From assembly GCF_022965805.1 (NCBI RefSeq), contig NC_133114.1:2316761-2380760 (forward strand): a stretch of DNA of 64,000 nt. The letters are read 5' to 3'. Below, piece by piece: positions 34,545-46,141 of this stretch. The position numbers and the translations under genes were made by a program. The notes beneath the pieces are model-generated. The model ran no database searches, was not told the origin of the DNA, and saw only the letters and a list, made by a program, of their open reading frames with translations. Each line of letters starts with the position of its first letter. Position 1 is the first letter of the stretch. Source of the stretch: Primulina eburnea. Taxonomy: Eukaryota; Streptophyta; Magnoliopsida; Lamiales; Gesneriaceae.

Positions 34545-34995
34545 AACCTCGCTGCCTAAAACGCTTCCAATTTTTTTTTTTTAATTTTTTTTTTTAATAT
34601 GAAAACATAAACTTAAACTAACACTAAAATCAAATTAAATGCAAGATGAAGGGAAGAGATGTAGTTCTCAATTTATAGTCGAGAGCTTGACTGTCGGTCT
34701 GTCTCAGTTCGGCAAGTCTTGGAACCGGGGGATTCCAAGTTGTGGCTCAACTGTGCCACCCATGTAGTGCTTTAGACGCTGGGCGTTGACCGTAAACGTC
34801 CCATCCTTCCCATCTTGCAATTCTACAGCTCCCGATGGATAGACTTTCGAGATCACGAATGGACCTGACCATCGCGACCTCAATTTTCCGGGAAACAAGC
34901 GCAACCGGGAGTTGTAGAGCAGAACACCTTCACCCTCCTTAAACTCTCTCTCGATGATTCTCTTGTCATGCGCCTTTTTGGTTTTTTCTTTGTAA

Positions 34996-35139
34996 GACAG
35001 TGCGAGATCGTAAGCCAAATTCCGGAACTCCTCCAATTGGTCCAACTGAAGCAAACGCTGTTCACCTGACAGTGCGAGATCGTAAGCCAAATTCCGGAAC
35101 TCCTCCAATTGGTCCAACTGAAGCAAACGCTGTTCACCT
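34996..35139. repeat. 72-bp tandem duplication at the integrase deletion junction
   Basis: Two exact copies (34996-35067 and 35068-35139), in frame, each coding for 24 residues beginning [16 protein letters not shown] on the minus strand. Confidence 0.9.
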
Positions 35140-35343
35140 GACCGCTTGGATGCCGTCCTTGTTGGTCCGAAGTGACCACCTACCTCACGGTCATGGCAAT
35201 GGTTGAGAATTTGATCAAACTCTTCTTCCGCAACACACCGTCTTATCATGGCATCTGCACAAATTTTGAACAAGAAAGGTTCCTCCCAAAAATAATACTT
35301 CACGTCCGAAAAGAATTTCTTTCTTTGGTGAAATGTTAAATTT

Positions 35344-35365
35344 GGGGGGGGGGAGGGGGGGGGGG
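35344..35365. repeat. Poly-G tract with one interruption
   Basis: 22 bases of G broken by a single A at 35354, inside the Athila pol frame, where it codes for Pro on the minus strand. Confidence 0.85.
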
Positions 35366-36173
35366 TTGAGCCTGTAACAAGAAAATTTGCAAAATTGGCA
35401 TACCATGGACAATTTTTCACCTCAAACAACTGCTCATCTGGGAACCAATCATTAATCGCATCAGTCACACAATCATTACTGATAAATTCTAATCTAGACA
35501 AATGATCTGCAACCATATTCTCAACACCCTTCTTATCTTTTATCTCCAAATCAAATTCTTGCAATAATAAAATCCACCGAAGTAAGCGTGGCTTTGCATC
35601 TTTCTTTGCAAGTAAATATTTAAGTGCAGAGTGATCAGTAAACACAATTACTTTCGACAAAACAAGATAAGCATGAAACTTGTCAAGTGCAAACACTACT
35701 GCAAGTAACTCTTTTTCGGTGGTGGCATAATTCAATTGTGCTTCATCTAGAGTCCTACTTGCGTAGTATATGGTGTGAAATACCTTGTTTTGTCTTTGTC
35801 CGAGGACAGCACCCACCGCAGTATCGCTAGCATCGCACATGATCTCGAAGGGTAGATCCCAATCCGGTGCCACCAAGACAGGAGCCGTCACTAAGCGCTC
35901 TTTCAACTTCTCGTATGCCTGCAAACAATCAGAATTGAAATCAAAAGGCACATCTTTCATGAGTAAAGAAGATAAAGGTTTTGCAATTTTAGAAAAATCT
36001 TTGATGAAACGTCGGTAAAAACCGGCGTGGCCTAGAAAACTTCTAACTCCCTTTATGGACGTCGGAGGTGGTAAGTTCTTGATAACTTCAACTTTCGCCT
36101 TATCCACCTCTATTCCGTGCCCCGAAACCTTGTGCCCTAGGACAATTCCCTCTTGTACCATAAAGTGGCATTT

Positions 36174-38610
36174 TTACCAATTAAGCACCAAGTTTGTCTC
36201 CTCACATCTCCTCAACACTACCTGCAAGTTCTGCAAACAATCATTAAAAGACGAGCCAAAAATCGAGAAGTCATCCATAAATATCTCAAGAAAAGTTTCA
36301 ATCATATCATGGAATATAGCAGTCATGCATCGCTGAAAAGTGGCAGGGGCATTACACAAACCAAATGGCATCCGTCTAAAAGCAAAAGTGCCATAAGGAC
36401 AAGTGAAGGTGGTTTTCTCTTGGTCCTCGGGCGCAATCATGATTTGGTTATACCCAGAATACCCATCTAAAAAACAATAGAACTCATGACCCGCTAACCT
36501 CTCAAACATTTGATCAATAAAGGGAAGGGGAAAGTGGTCTTTACGGGTAGCATCATTCAATTTCCTATAATCAATGCACACACGCCATCCCGAAACAGTC
36601 CTAGTGGGTATTAATTCATTATTTTCATTTGTGATAACAGTAATCCCACCTTTCTTTGGCACACACTGAGCAAGACTTACCCATGCACTATCAGATATAG
36701 GATAGATAATACCTGCGTCGAGAAGCTTAATTGTTTCAGCCTTTACTACCTCTTGCATCTTTGGATTTAATCGTCTTTGAGGTTGCACAAGAGGTGAGTA
36801 CTTCTCTTCCATCAAGATCTTGTGCATGCAGATGGATGGATTTATTCCTTTGATATCTGCCACCTTCCACGCAAATGCACCCTTGTGCGCTTTCAAAACT
36901 TCCAACAGCTTGTCTTCCATCACATCTGTCAAAGCAGCAGAAATAATGACAGGTAAAGTGTTATTCTCACCTAAGTATACGTACTTGAGGTGTGGAGGCA
37001 ACGGCTTTAGCTCAAGCGTTGGTGGATCCTCGATGCTTGACCTTTGAGGGGTCAAATCTCTTCGTTCTCCTAGATCCTCCAGTCGCATCCTTATTGGCCT
37101 TCTCCATGGTTGGTTGGCATTAAAGTGTGCCACAATTTCAGCTCTTTCTTCGTCTAACTCCTCTTCCCCCAACTCAGTATTGATAGTGGCCTCCAAAGGG
37201 TCCCTAAGAGCATCCTGCACATAGTTGGATACAAGAGAGTCAAAAGCATCAATTCTAAAACAACTATCAGAATGCAGTGTGTGCTTAAGTGCATTAAAAA
37301 CATCAAATGTAATCTCTTCTTCGCCCACTCTCAATCTCAACTTTCCCTCTTGCACATCAATAAGTGCCTTGCCAGTCGCAAGGAATGGTCTTCCCAAAAT
37401 GAGAGGCATCTCGGTATCCTCCTCCATGTCGAGCACCACGAAATCGGCAGGAAAAATGAATTTGTCCACCTTCACTAGCACATCCTCGACTACTCCGCGG
37501 GGGTACTTGGCCGATCTGTCAGCCAGTTGCAAGGACATCCTTGTCGGCTTAGGCTCTCCCAACCCAAGTTTCCTAAACACAGAAAATGGCATCAGATTAA
37601 TACTTGCACCAAGATCACATAATGCTTTATGAAAAATAACATCACCAATCATGCAAGGAATAGAGAAACTCCCTGGGTCTTTTAGCTTAGGTGGGATTTT
37701 GTTTTGCACCAAAGCGGAGCAATTTTCAGTTAAGTTGACTGTCATATGATCCTCCAACTTCCTCTTATTTGCTAAGATATCCTTCAAAAATTTAGCATAA
37801 CTAGGCATTTGCATTAGAGCATCGACAAAGGGAATATTGATATGCAACTTTTTAAACACCTCGAGAAACTTACCAAATTGTGCATCTAGTTTTGCTTTTT
37901 TCAATGCAGCAGGAAAAGGAGGCGGCATAACAATTTTTGGTTGTGTAGTGGGTGCTAGTGTAGGGTTAGAAGACTTACCTTTAGATGTCGCATCTTGTTC
38001 ATCCGGCACTTGGCTTTTCTCTTTTTCTCTAGGCTCCAAAACTTTTCCGCTCTTCAACTCAATGGCCTTCACTTGCTCTTTTGGATTAGTCTCGGTATTA
38101 CTTGGCAAGGTGCCCGGCTCTCTACTTGCTATCATCTTGGCCAACTGTCCAATTTGATTCTCAAGTCCCTTAATCGACGCATCCTGATTTTGAAGTCTAG
38201 TTTCAGTGGATGAAATAAACTTCGACATCATTTGCTCCAAGTTGGACTTTTCTTCTCTAGGAGGATCGGATCTGTACATCGATTGTTTCCCATATTGTTG
38301 TCCTCCTTGCGGCCTATTATGACTGTTTTGACCGCCCCATGAGAAGTTGGGATGTTGCCTCCACCCAGGATTATATGTGTTCGAGTAAGGGTCATTCCTT
38401 GGGCGGTTTTGGACTCCCACTTGATTCACCGGTGCCTCATCTTGCACATAGAAGGGATTTCCATCTTGACAGTCTTTCACATAGTGTTCCCCTCCACACT
38501 TCTCACAGAATATCTCTTGAAGACGCATCGCCGTGCCACCCACATTCAAGCTATCAAGTTTCCTGTTTAAAGCATCAAGTTGCGCAGTAATAGCAGAAAA
38601 CTCAGTTACC
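36174..38610 (-). pseudogene. Athila pol, first part: nucleocapsid end, protease, RT
   Basis: The frame is open from about 38610 to the TAA at 36174-36176. It begins with a zinc-knuckle-like CEKCGGEHYVKDC, then a Gln/Asn-rich linker, an aspartic protease with DLGAS (ALCDLGASINLMPFSVF) and its flap region, and the RT with Athila-type RKLNDATRKDHFPLPFIDQM, FYCFLDGYSGYNQIMIAPED and the active-site FMDD. It ends in LVLNW followed by TAA, where relatives have a Glu codon. Just upstream, gag ends in a different frame (near 38605), so a one-base shift separates gag and protease. Confidence 0.9.
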
Positions 38611-39435
38611 TGGTGAACTTCTCCTTTGGTTGTTTCTGTCAGATTGGGGATGATAACTGCTGGCAGCCATTTCCTCTAACAATTCATATCCTTCCTCCGC
38701 GGTCTTTCTCAACAGGTTTCCACAAGCAGCCGCATCTATCATAGTATGGTTAGGAGTAAGCAAACCATAATAAAATGTTTGAACGACTAACCCAAGTGGT
38801 AACTCGTTATGTGGGCATCTTCGTAGTAGGTCCTTGAAACGCTCCCATGCCTCATATAGAGATTCCTGATCGAATTGAGCAAATGTTGTAATGTCTGCCC
38901 GCAACTTCATGGTTTTTGATGGGGGAAAGTATTTGATAAGAAACGCTGTCGCCATGTCCTCCCAAGTGGTGATTGAACCTATAGGCAAACAATTCAACCA
39001 TGCTTTAGCTTTATCACGTAAAGAGAAAGGAAATAAACGTAACCTAACAGCATCATCAGAAACTCCATTGAATTTAAAAGTATCGCAAATCTCAAGGAAA
39101 TCCGCGATGTGCGTGTTTGGGTCATCTACTGCAGTTCCTCCGAATTGGACTGTGTTCTGAATCATCTGGATTATAGCTGGCTTGATTTCAAATTGATTTG
39201 CCCGCACCATAGGCCTCACAATGCTAGGGCGTGCACCATCCAAAGAAGGTTGGGCATACTCTAACATTTGTATGCGGCGTGGCATCTCAATATGTCTCTC
39301 TTCACGCTGTGCCTCTTCACGTTCTGGCTCGTGTCTCTCCATAAGTTCTTTAAGCCTCTGTTGTTGTCTTCTCCTGCGGAAGGTTCTTTCAATTTCAGGA
39401 TCAAACTCAAGCTCCACGTCAAGTGATTTTGGCAT
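38602..39435 (-). pseudogene. Athila gag
   Basis: 277 aa from MPKSLDVELEFDPEIERTFR. The N-terminal part is Arg/Glu-rich. The capsid domain (Retrotrans_gag type) is visible as DPNTHIADFLEICDTFKFNG, RLRLFPFSLRDKAKAWLNCL, TTWEDMATAFLIKYFPPSKT and LYEAWERFKDLLRRCPHN. The frame stops at 38602 by a shift, and nucleocapsid sequence continues in the next frame. It is otherwise intact. Confidence 0.9.
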
Positions 39436-39535
39436 GCACTGGAAGGGGTATCTGTAAGAAAATGTGAGGTGTTATCTCAAGAGAAATGAACCAATGCTAA
39501 AGGAAATAACTAAAAATAAAATTGTAGATTAACAG

Positions 39536-39553
39536 TCCCCGGCAACGGCGCCA
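39536..39553 (-). other. Athila primer binding site
   Basis: TGGCGCCGTTGCCGGGGA on the minus strand, complementary to the 3' end of plant tRNA-Asp, as used by Athila/Tat elements. It lies 6 bases inside the 5' LTR boundary at 39560. Confidence 0.9.
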
Positions 39554-39559
39554 AAAACT

Positions 39560-41124
39560 TGATCGATCAAAACTTGCACAGTAAAATCCCCAATAAAAAT
39601 ATGATTTTGTATGCTCAAAATAAATCGCAAGTGCACGATGTCAAGTTATAATATAGTGTACGTGAGTACGAGTATCGTTCCACTGAAGACTGTGTTTAAC
39701 AATTATTATTTTAGTTATTAAAACTTTAGCGACGAAATTTGATTGTTTGTTTTATGACTAATAAAATTCAAGAAAATTTAAATAAACAAGCTCAAAGATT
39801 AAATGATGAAATATGAATGCTAAATCAATGGATTAAATTTCAAATGATAAAAGAATTTGTTGGGAATTCTGGTTCACATAGCCCTTATTAATTAATTAAT
39901 TCGTTCGATTGTGTTCTACGCTTCCGACAGGATTTCCTATTCAATTGAACACACTCTCTCGAGCTATGCCAAACTAATTCACTCAATGAAGTAATTAAAT
40001 GTCTTTAATTATTTATCAAGAATGAACCGCATTTCGATTGATGAAATCCCCTAGTTTTCGACCCTAAGGACTATGACTATCGGCACGTATCCAATTTCAT
40101 ATGTCTATGCAAATTGTAGATCCGCAGATTATACTACTCGATCCTATCACTAGTTATTCTCTCGAACTCACTCGTGATATAAAATTGTCGTAAAAGTTAG
40201 CTACGCTCAAACGACACAATAAAAATCGTAGTACAATCAAGAATAAATCACAAACCGAAATATAAATTAACCAACTGAAAGTTTGGGGTAGGATCCCCTT
40301 TAATCCCAACAAATATTAAAGTTAGCTACTAAAATTCATTGTAAAAATAAATGCAACAATGTTTAAAAATGAAAGAAACTAGATAGAAATACTAGACGAG
40401 ACGAAATCTGCGAAGAACGGTGCCCGGAAAACTTCAAATCTTCACTCCAAGCGCAAAGTTCTCTCCAAAGCTCCTTGACGGCTGTCGAATTATGTCTGAA
40501 TAGGTCTCCAATTCGTCCCCCTCGCATACCATATCAGTCTTGTTCAGAAATTAAGGAAAAAATCGGCTGAAAAAAAATCTTGCCAAAAATAAGTGGCGCT
40601 CGGGCGGTAGAAAAGTACCGCTCGAGCGCCAACTTTCTGTAAGTCCCCTCGGCTGATGCGGCATTCGCGCTCGGGCGGTAGAAAAGCACCGCCCGAGCGC
40701 CAAGATTCTGTAAGGCTGACTTCGGAGGCATTTCTCGCGCTCGGGCGGTAGAAAAGCACCGCCCGAGCGCCAAGATTCTGTAAGGCTGACTTCGGAGGCA
40801 TTTTCTCGCGCTCGGGCGGTAGAAAAGCACCGCCCGAGCGCCAACTTTCTGTCTTGGCCCTTAATTTATTCACTTCTCGCGCCCGGGCGGTAGAAATGTA
40901 CCGCTCGGGCGCCGCTTGTTCTGTCCAAATTCTTGAGCCTTCCACCTTTCGCTCTGATTTTCGTTCTCCGACCATTTTTCCTGCAAATTCATCATATACA
41001 AGTGAGACATGATAAAATGCAAATGATTACTCTAAAATGAACATAATGTGAATGAAATTCATGCATGCACAATGCAAACACAAATAAATCAATGCAATAA
41101 AACACGTAAAAACGACACATATCA
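39560..41124 (-). repeat. Athila 5' LTR with five hairpin units
   Basis: As the 3' LTR but 71 bp longer, because one hairpin unit (about 66-71 bp, with CCAAGATTCTGTAAGGCTGA) is present twice. Hairpins span about 40594-40913. Confidence 0.9.
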
Positions 41125-41212
41125 CAAACACATCTCCACACATCCTTTCAATCTTGCCATTGCCTGCTGCTTACGTTTCCGCTAGACCACTTGAGGATCT
41201 ACACCACTCAAA

Positions 41213-43013
41213 CTATTCAGTGTAGACTGGCTTGGTCAAGAAATCAGCTATGTTTTCTTTCGTATGGATCTTCTGCATATCCCCGCTTTTTTTTTCTACT
41301 ACTTCTCGCACAAATTGAAATTGTACTCCAATGTGTTTCGTCCTGGAATGAAAAGCTGGATTCCTTGCGATGTGCAAGGCACTTTGACTGTCACAAAACA
41401 AAGATACTTTCTCTTGTTTGTGCCCGATCTCCTCCAATAACCTTTTAATCCATATTGCCTCTTTGCAAGCTTGAGTAGCTGACATGTATTCTGCCTCCGT
41501 TGTAGATAATGCCACAACTGTCTGCAGTTTTGAAACCTAGCTTACTGCTCCCCCTGCAAGTGTAAACACATAACCAGTAGTAGATTTCCTCTTATCAGGA
41601 TCACCTGCATAATTTGAATCGACATAGACCCAGAGTGTAAAATCCGATCCTCCATTACATAATGCAGCATTCGAGATACCCTTAATGTATCGAAGGATCC
41701 TCTAAACAGTGCTCCAATGCTCTCGTCCAGGATTCGTCATATACCGACTAACTGCTCCCACTGCTTGAGCAATGTCCGGTCTTGTACAGATCATAGCGAA
41801 CATCAAACTCCCCACTGCTGATGCATATGGTACTCGAGACATTTCCATCCTCTCAGCTTCACTGCTAGGACACATCTCGGAGGATAACTTGAAGTTAACA
41901 GGAAGAGGGGTCGAAATTGGCTTACTATCTTGCATGTTGAAGCGTTGCAAGATTTTCTTCAAATAATTTTTCTGAGAAAGCCAAATCTTTCTGTTACTTC
42001 TGTCTCGGTGAACTTGCATCCCTAGAATCTTGTTTGCTGGTCCCAAGTCCTTCATATCAAATTCCCTAGCCAACTGTGCCTTCAATCCTTGGATCTGATC
42101 TTTGTTGGGGCCTGCTACCAACATGTCGTCCACATACAACAGCAAAATGATATAATCATCACCAGACCTCTTGAAATATGTACAAGGGTCTGCACTCAGT
42201 CTGTTGTATCCAAGGCTCGTGATATAGGAATCAAATCTCTTGTACCAACACCTTGGCGCCTGTTTGAGACCGTACAGAGATTTGTTTAACCTGCAAACCA
42301 AGTTCTCTTTGCCTATTTTTGCAAAACTTTCTGGCTGGAGCATATAGATTTCTTCTTCAAGATCTCCATGAAGAAAAGCCGTTTTCACATCTAGCTGTTC
42401 TAGATGTAGGTCAAACACCGCACATAATGCCAACACTACTCTGACTGTTGTAAGCCGAACCACAGGAGAAAATATCTCATTGAAGTCAATGTCTTCTTTC
42501 TGAGCATACCTTTTTACCACCAATCTAGCATGATACCGCTCCACTTGGTTATTACCATCACGCTTGATCTTATAGACCCATCTGTTTCCAATGGCTTTCC
42601 TTCCTCGTGGTAGTGTAACAAGATCCCAAGTTTTATTTCTGTCTAATGCATCCAACTATTCTTGCATTGCTATCATCCACAAGGATACATCCGAGCTTTG
42701 AGTAGCCTCGTGGAAACCGATGGCTCACCATCCTCTGATAATAGACAATATGCAATGTTACTTTCAGTGACATAATCTGAAAGCCAACCTGGTGGTCTTC
42801 TGTCTCGAGTTGACTGCCTCACATTGGAAACCTCAGACTCAACATGTTCTTGTTCTTCGTGCTCTGGTACTGCTTCACAAGAAACTTGACCTTCATCCGT
42901 CTTATTTTCCACCTAAAAAATAGTAGTTTCTGAATTTGGTGTGCCTTTGTCTCCCTTTACTTTATCTTCCTCGACGATAACATCTCTGCTGATGACAAGC
43001 TTGTGAACAGTAG
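41213..43013 (-). pseudogene. Copia RT and RNase H (with integrase-RT linker), left part of the split element
   Basis: Minus-strand reading from 43013: an acidic linker (SNVRQSTRDRRPPGWLSDYV), then RT with NKTWDLVTLPRGRKAIGNRW, QLDVKTAFLHGDLEEEIYM, LYGLKQAPRCWYKRFD and active-site YVDD (42655-41702). RNase H follows to 41213 (VALSTTEAEYMSATQACKEA, DSQSALHIARNP, KENIADFLTKPV). Stops or frame changes near 42660-42673, at 41702 and near 41515-41540 break the frame. The segment starts exactly at the Tekay-like insertion site (AGTAG). Confidence 0.9.
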
Positions 43014-44255
43014 TGTAGTATCCCGATGCCTAATTTGGGTTAATTATTGGATTAATTATATTTCGGTGGGATCGGAAGGACCGAACCGGGTTCGGATCGT
43101 CTGAAGAGGGTTCGGATCGTCCGATCAGGGTTCGGATCGTCCGAAGACAGGTGGCTGGACACGTGGAAGACATGCAAGGTTCGGGTCGTCCGATCAGGGT
43201 TCGGATCGTCCGAAGACAGGTGTCTGAACACGTGGAAGACATGCAAGGTTCGGATCGTCCGATCAGAGTTCGGATCGTCCGAAGTGTGCCGGATCGGATC
43301 TTCCGAAGTGGATCGGATCTTCCGATCGTTGTCTATAAATAGAGGCGCGATGCTTCACTTTTTACTCGCCAATTTCGAGTGTTCCAGAGCGTTTTAGTCG
43401 TTTCTGATGGGTTTCTAGTCTTTTCCCGAGGTTTAGGCACTAGCGGGGAGCTACTGGTTTTGTAGCGGAGCTGTTCTCTAGTTGGGAGCTAGCGGCATCA
43501 GTGGGCTGACTACGGACGCAGGCTTGATTCTAGGGCTGATTGCTAGGATCTACTGATTTGAGGTACGAAAGTACTATCCGAGATAGCAGGATTGAGTATG
43601 CTTTACTATGTGTTGCATGTTTATATGTTGCATTATTATCTGTCATATGATGCATGGTTTATTATGCGGCATTTGCATAATCATGTTGAGCCTGACTATT
43701 TTTGAGATAGCCTGTTGAGAGGGTGCTCAGCCCTCGTTTGTTGTGGATGGTTGGACCCCGTTGGCCGACGGTGGTCAGGTCACCGGTATATCCACAGGTT
43801 TATTTTGGTATGGGAGCCATCTCCTGGTGCGACGGCGCAGAGTGCTACATACCTTGACGTCATTTACCTGAGCAGTATTTCGATATACCCAGATCCTGGT
43901 ATCCAGTACATTTTGCATACATGCATGTCATAGTCTTGTATACTCATGCTTTCGGTGCTGAGCGTTTTATGCTCACGTCCTCGGTTTATCTCTGTTTTGG
44001 ACACCCTATTCGATGGGGCAGGTCTCAGGTTGGGCGGTCCAGGAGGGAGTGGTCAAGGAGCTGGCAGAGGTTGACTTGTGGTTATTGGTATTTGTTCTTG
44101 GTATTTAGTTCGATCTGGTTGTTTAAGTATTTTGTACTTACAGATTCGATTGGGTTGTATTACTGTTTTTCCGCTGTTTACCTGATTCAGTTTTAAATGT
44201 TAATTTTGCATGCTTAAGTTCGGATTAGTAGGTGATTGTGGAACGGGTCACTACA
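43014..44255 (+). repeat. Tekay-like 5' LTR
   Basis: U3 consists of repeats of TTCGGATCGTCCGA(A/T) palindromes and ACACGTGG (43159-43166, 43228-43235), then TATA box CTATAAATAG near 43332. The PBS follows at 44260. Confidence 0.93.
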
Positions 44256-44341
44256 TTTATGGTATCAGAGCATGCATTAAGATTTTGGGATTTAGAACTG
44301 TTCTTTTGGGTTTAATCTCTGGTAACTTTTGTAGCTAAAAG

Positions 44342-46141
44342 ATGTCTGGTTTTGACGACGATGCTAGTAGTCATGGCAGCGTTGGACGCTGGGGAGACCA
44401 CGACGATCGGGAGCGTCGTCGAGAGCATCGAGAACGTCGTCAACACCGTCGTGATGAGCCTCGGAGTTTTAGTATGCATCGGTTCTTGCAGATGGGGCCG
44501 AAACCTCTTTCGGGCGGTGAGACTCCGGATGTTGCGGAGAACTGGCTTGAGAGGATGGAGAGCTGCTTCAAGACTTTTCAGTGCTCGGCGGAGCAGCAGA
44601 TTGATACCCTTGATTTCTTGCTGGAGGGTGGTGCGCGCAAGTGGTGGAGGTCTACCTCTGCACCGATAGTTCAGCGACAGGGTCGAGTTCTTTGGGCCGA
44701 TTTCCGAGCCGCTTTCATGTTGCTTTACTTTCCGCCAGCTCTTCTGCAAACCAAAGCGATTGAGTTGATCAATCTGAAGCAGGGAAGTTTGTCTGTGGAT
44801 GAGTATCAGCAGAAGTTCTTTGAGTTGCTTCCGTATGTTCCGCATGTCAGTGACAATGCTATGGCCAAGTATAACCATTTTCTTCAGGGCCTCAATCAGG
44901 AGATTTATGATCGGGTTGTTGTCTGCGATGATACGACATCGTATGAGGGCCTTGTGAATCGTTGTCGCCAGGCTGAGGGCAGTTTGCTGAGAGGTCGAGC
45001 CATGCAGTCTGCTCGTCCTACTAGTTCTTTGGGTCCCCGCGCCCAAGCATTCAAGAAAGCTGGATCTACTTCTTCTTCCTCTGGATCTGGAGGAGTTCAC
45101 CATTTTGGGAAGAAGAAGGGCCCGTGTCAGCATTGCGGGAAGGATCATCCGACGGAACGTTGTCGCAAGGTTGCGGGTGCTTGTTACAAGTGCGGTGAGT
45201 TGGGGCACATGAAGAGAGATTGTCCACAGACGGGCGGAGGATCAGGATCTGGTTCTCAGGCTTCAGTTCATCAGAGGCCACAGCAGGGACAGTCTACTCA
45301 GGGTTCTAACCTCCGACCGCGTACTCAAGGGCAGGTCTTTGCTCTTAACCAGGATCAGGCGGCTGAGGAGAACGAGAGAGTTATCGCAGGTGTGTTTTTA
45401 TTATGTGGATTACCTGCTTACGTTCTCATTGATACTGGTGCATCGCATTCATTCATATCTGCGAGATTTGCTAAGCGTCATAAGTTACCTTTCACTTCTT
45501 TGGACGTTGTGGTATCTGTTTCCACGCCGATGGGTCATTCGGTGCTAGCTAAACGTCTAGTTTTGGGTTGTCCTCTAGAGTTTGAGGGTAATGTTTTAAC
45601 TGCTAATTTGATGATTCTTGCGATGGAGGATTTTGATTGCATTCTGGGAATAGATGTGCTGACTGTGTTTAGAGCTACTGTGGACTGTTATCAGAAGTTT
45701 GTACAGTTCCGTCCAGTTGAGGGCGACAGTTGGTTTTTCTATGGAGAGGGAGCGCGACCCCCGATGCCTGTGGTTTCTGCTCTGAAAGCATGTCGTGCTT
45801 TAGAGTCGGGCGGGGAAGGCTACCTTATTTATGCTATTGATTCGTCCGCAGATAGTGTCGGTATCAGTGACATTCCAGTGGTTTGCGATTTTCCGGATGT
45901 TTTTCCCGAGGAGATTCCTGGTTTTCCTCCCGTTCGGGAAGTGGATTTCGGCATTGATTTAGTGCCAGACACGGCACCAATCTCTAGAGCTCCTTATCGT
46001 TTAGCTCCATCGGAGATGCAAGAATTGAAACAGCAGTTGCAGGATCTTCTTGACAAGGGGTATATTCGACCCAGTGTGTCCCCGTGGGGTGCACCAGTTC
46101 TTTTTGTCCAAAAAAAGATGGTTCTATGCGGCTCTGCATAG
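44342..46141 (+). CDS. Tekay-like gag-protease and start of RT
   Basis: The polyprotein's first 599 codons begin [20 protein letters not shown]. The capsid domain shows [20 protein letters not shown] and [15 protein letters not shown]. There are two cysteine clusters, [13 protein letters not shown] and the zinc knuckle [14 protein letters not shown] (C-x2-C-x4-H-x4-C). The aspartic protease has [12 protein letters not shown]. The RT N-terminus has [40 protein letters not shown] and [17 protein letters not shown]. The frame then leaves the coding register at the A run 46110-46116 and stops at 46139-46141. The gag start is homologous to the truncated gag in the 19-26 kb array. Confidence 0.93.
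   Translation: MSGFDDDASSHGSVGRWGDHDDRERRREHRERRQHRRDEPRSFSMHRFLQMGPKPLSGGETPDVAENWLERMESCFKTFQCSAEQQIDTLDFLLEGGARKWWRSTSAPIVQRQGRVLWADFRAAFMLLYFPPALLQTKAIELINLKQGSLSVDEYQQKFFELLPYVPHVSDNAMAKYNHFLQGLNQEIYDRVVVCDDTTSYEGLVNRCRQAEGSLLRGRAMQSARPTSSLGPRAQAFKKAGSTSSSSGSGGVHHFGKKKGPCQHCGKDHPTERCRKVAGACYKCGELGHMKRDCPQTGGGSGSGSQASVHQRPQQGQSTQGSNLRPRTQGQVFALNQDQAAEENERVIAGVFLLCGLPAYVLIDTGASHSFISARFAKRHKLPFTSLDVVVSVSTPMGHSVLAKRLVLGCPLEFEGNVLTANLMILAMEDFDCILGIDVLTVFRATVDCYQKFVQFRPVEGDSWFFYGEGARPPMPVVSALKACRALESGGEGYLIYAIDSSADSVGISDIPVVCDFPDVFPEEIPGFPPVREVDFGIDLVPDTAPISRAPYRLAPSEMQELKQQLQDLLDKGYIRPSVSPWGAPVLFVQKKMVLCGSA

Larger units (their letters stand above)
34704..36173 (-). pseudogene. Athila pol, second part: end of RT, RNase H, integrase remnant
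   Basis: Continues the pol frame after the TAA at 36174-36176. It shows the RT connection ([32 protein letters not shown]), the RNase H ([50 protein letters not shown]) and the integrase zinc-binding start ([16 protein letters not shown]). It then passes directly to the C-terminal part ([30 protein letters not shown]). The DDE catalytic core is absent. At the junction a 72-bp segment is duplicated in tandem. A poly-G tract inserts Pro codons ahead of the integrase part. Confidence 0.9.
30227..41124 (-). mobile_element. Athila-lineage Ty3/Gypsy element, 10.9 kb, non-autonomous
   Basis: LTRs are at 30227-31720 (3', 1494 bp) and 39560-41124 (5', 1565 bp), with perfect TSD CAAAC at 30222-30226 and 41125-41129. 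The tRNA-Asp-type PBS TGGCGCCGTTGCCGGGGA is next to the 5' LTR. The order on the minus strand is gag, protease, RT, RNase H, residual integrase, then a long 3' region with an extra ORF before the 3' LTR, as in Athila. Breaks: frameshift between gag and protease near 38605, TAA at 36174-36176 in RT, integrase core missing near 35150, frameshift near 33265 in the extra ORF. Apart from one repeat-unit difference the LTRs differ at only about seven positions, so the insertion is young. Confidence 0.93.

Noticed and set aside
43715..44196. Short plus-strand frames in the Tekay-like LTRs (repeated at 49609-50090)
   Set aside because: They occur in both LTRs because these are copies. No retroelement protein is encoded in LTRs of this type.
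44312..45208. 298-codon minus-strand frame opposite the Tekay-like gag
   Set aside because: Shadow of gag: low-complexity composition and no family match, while the plus strand has clear Gag motifs.
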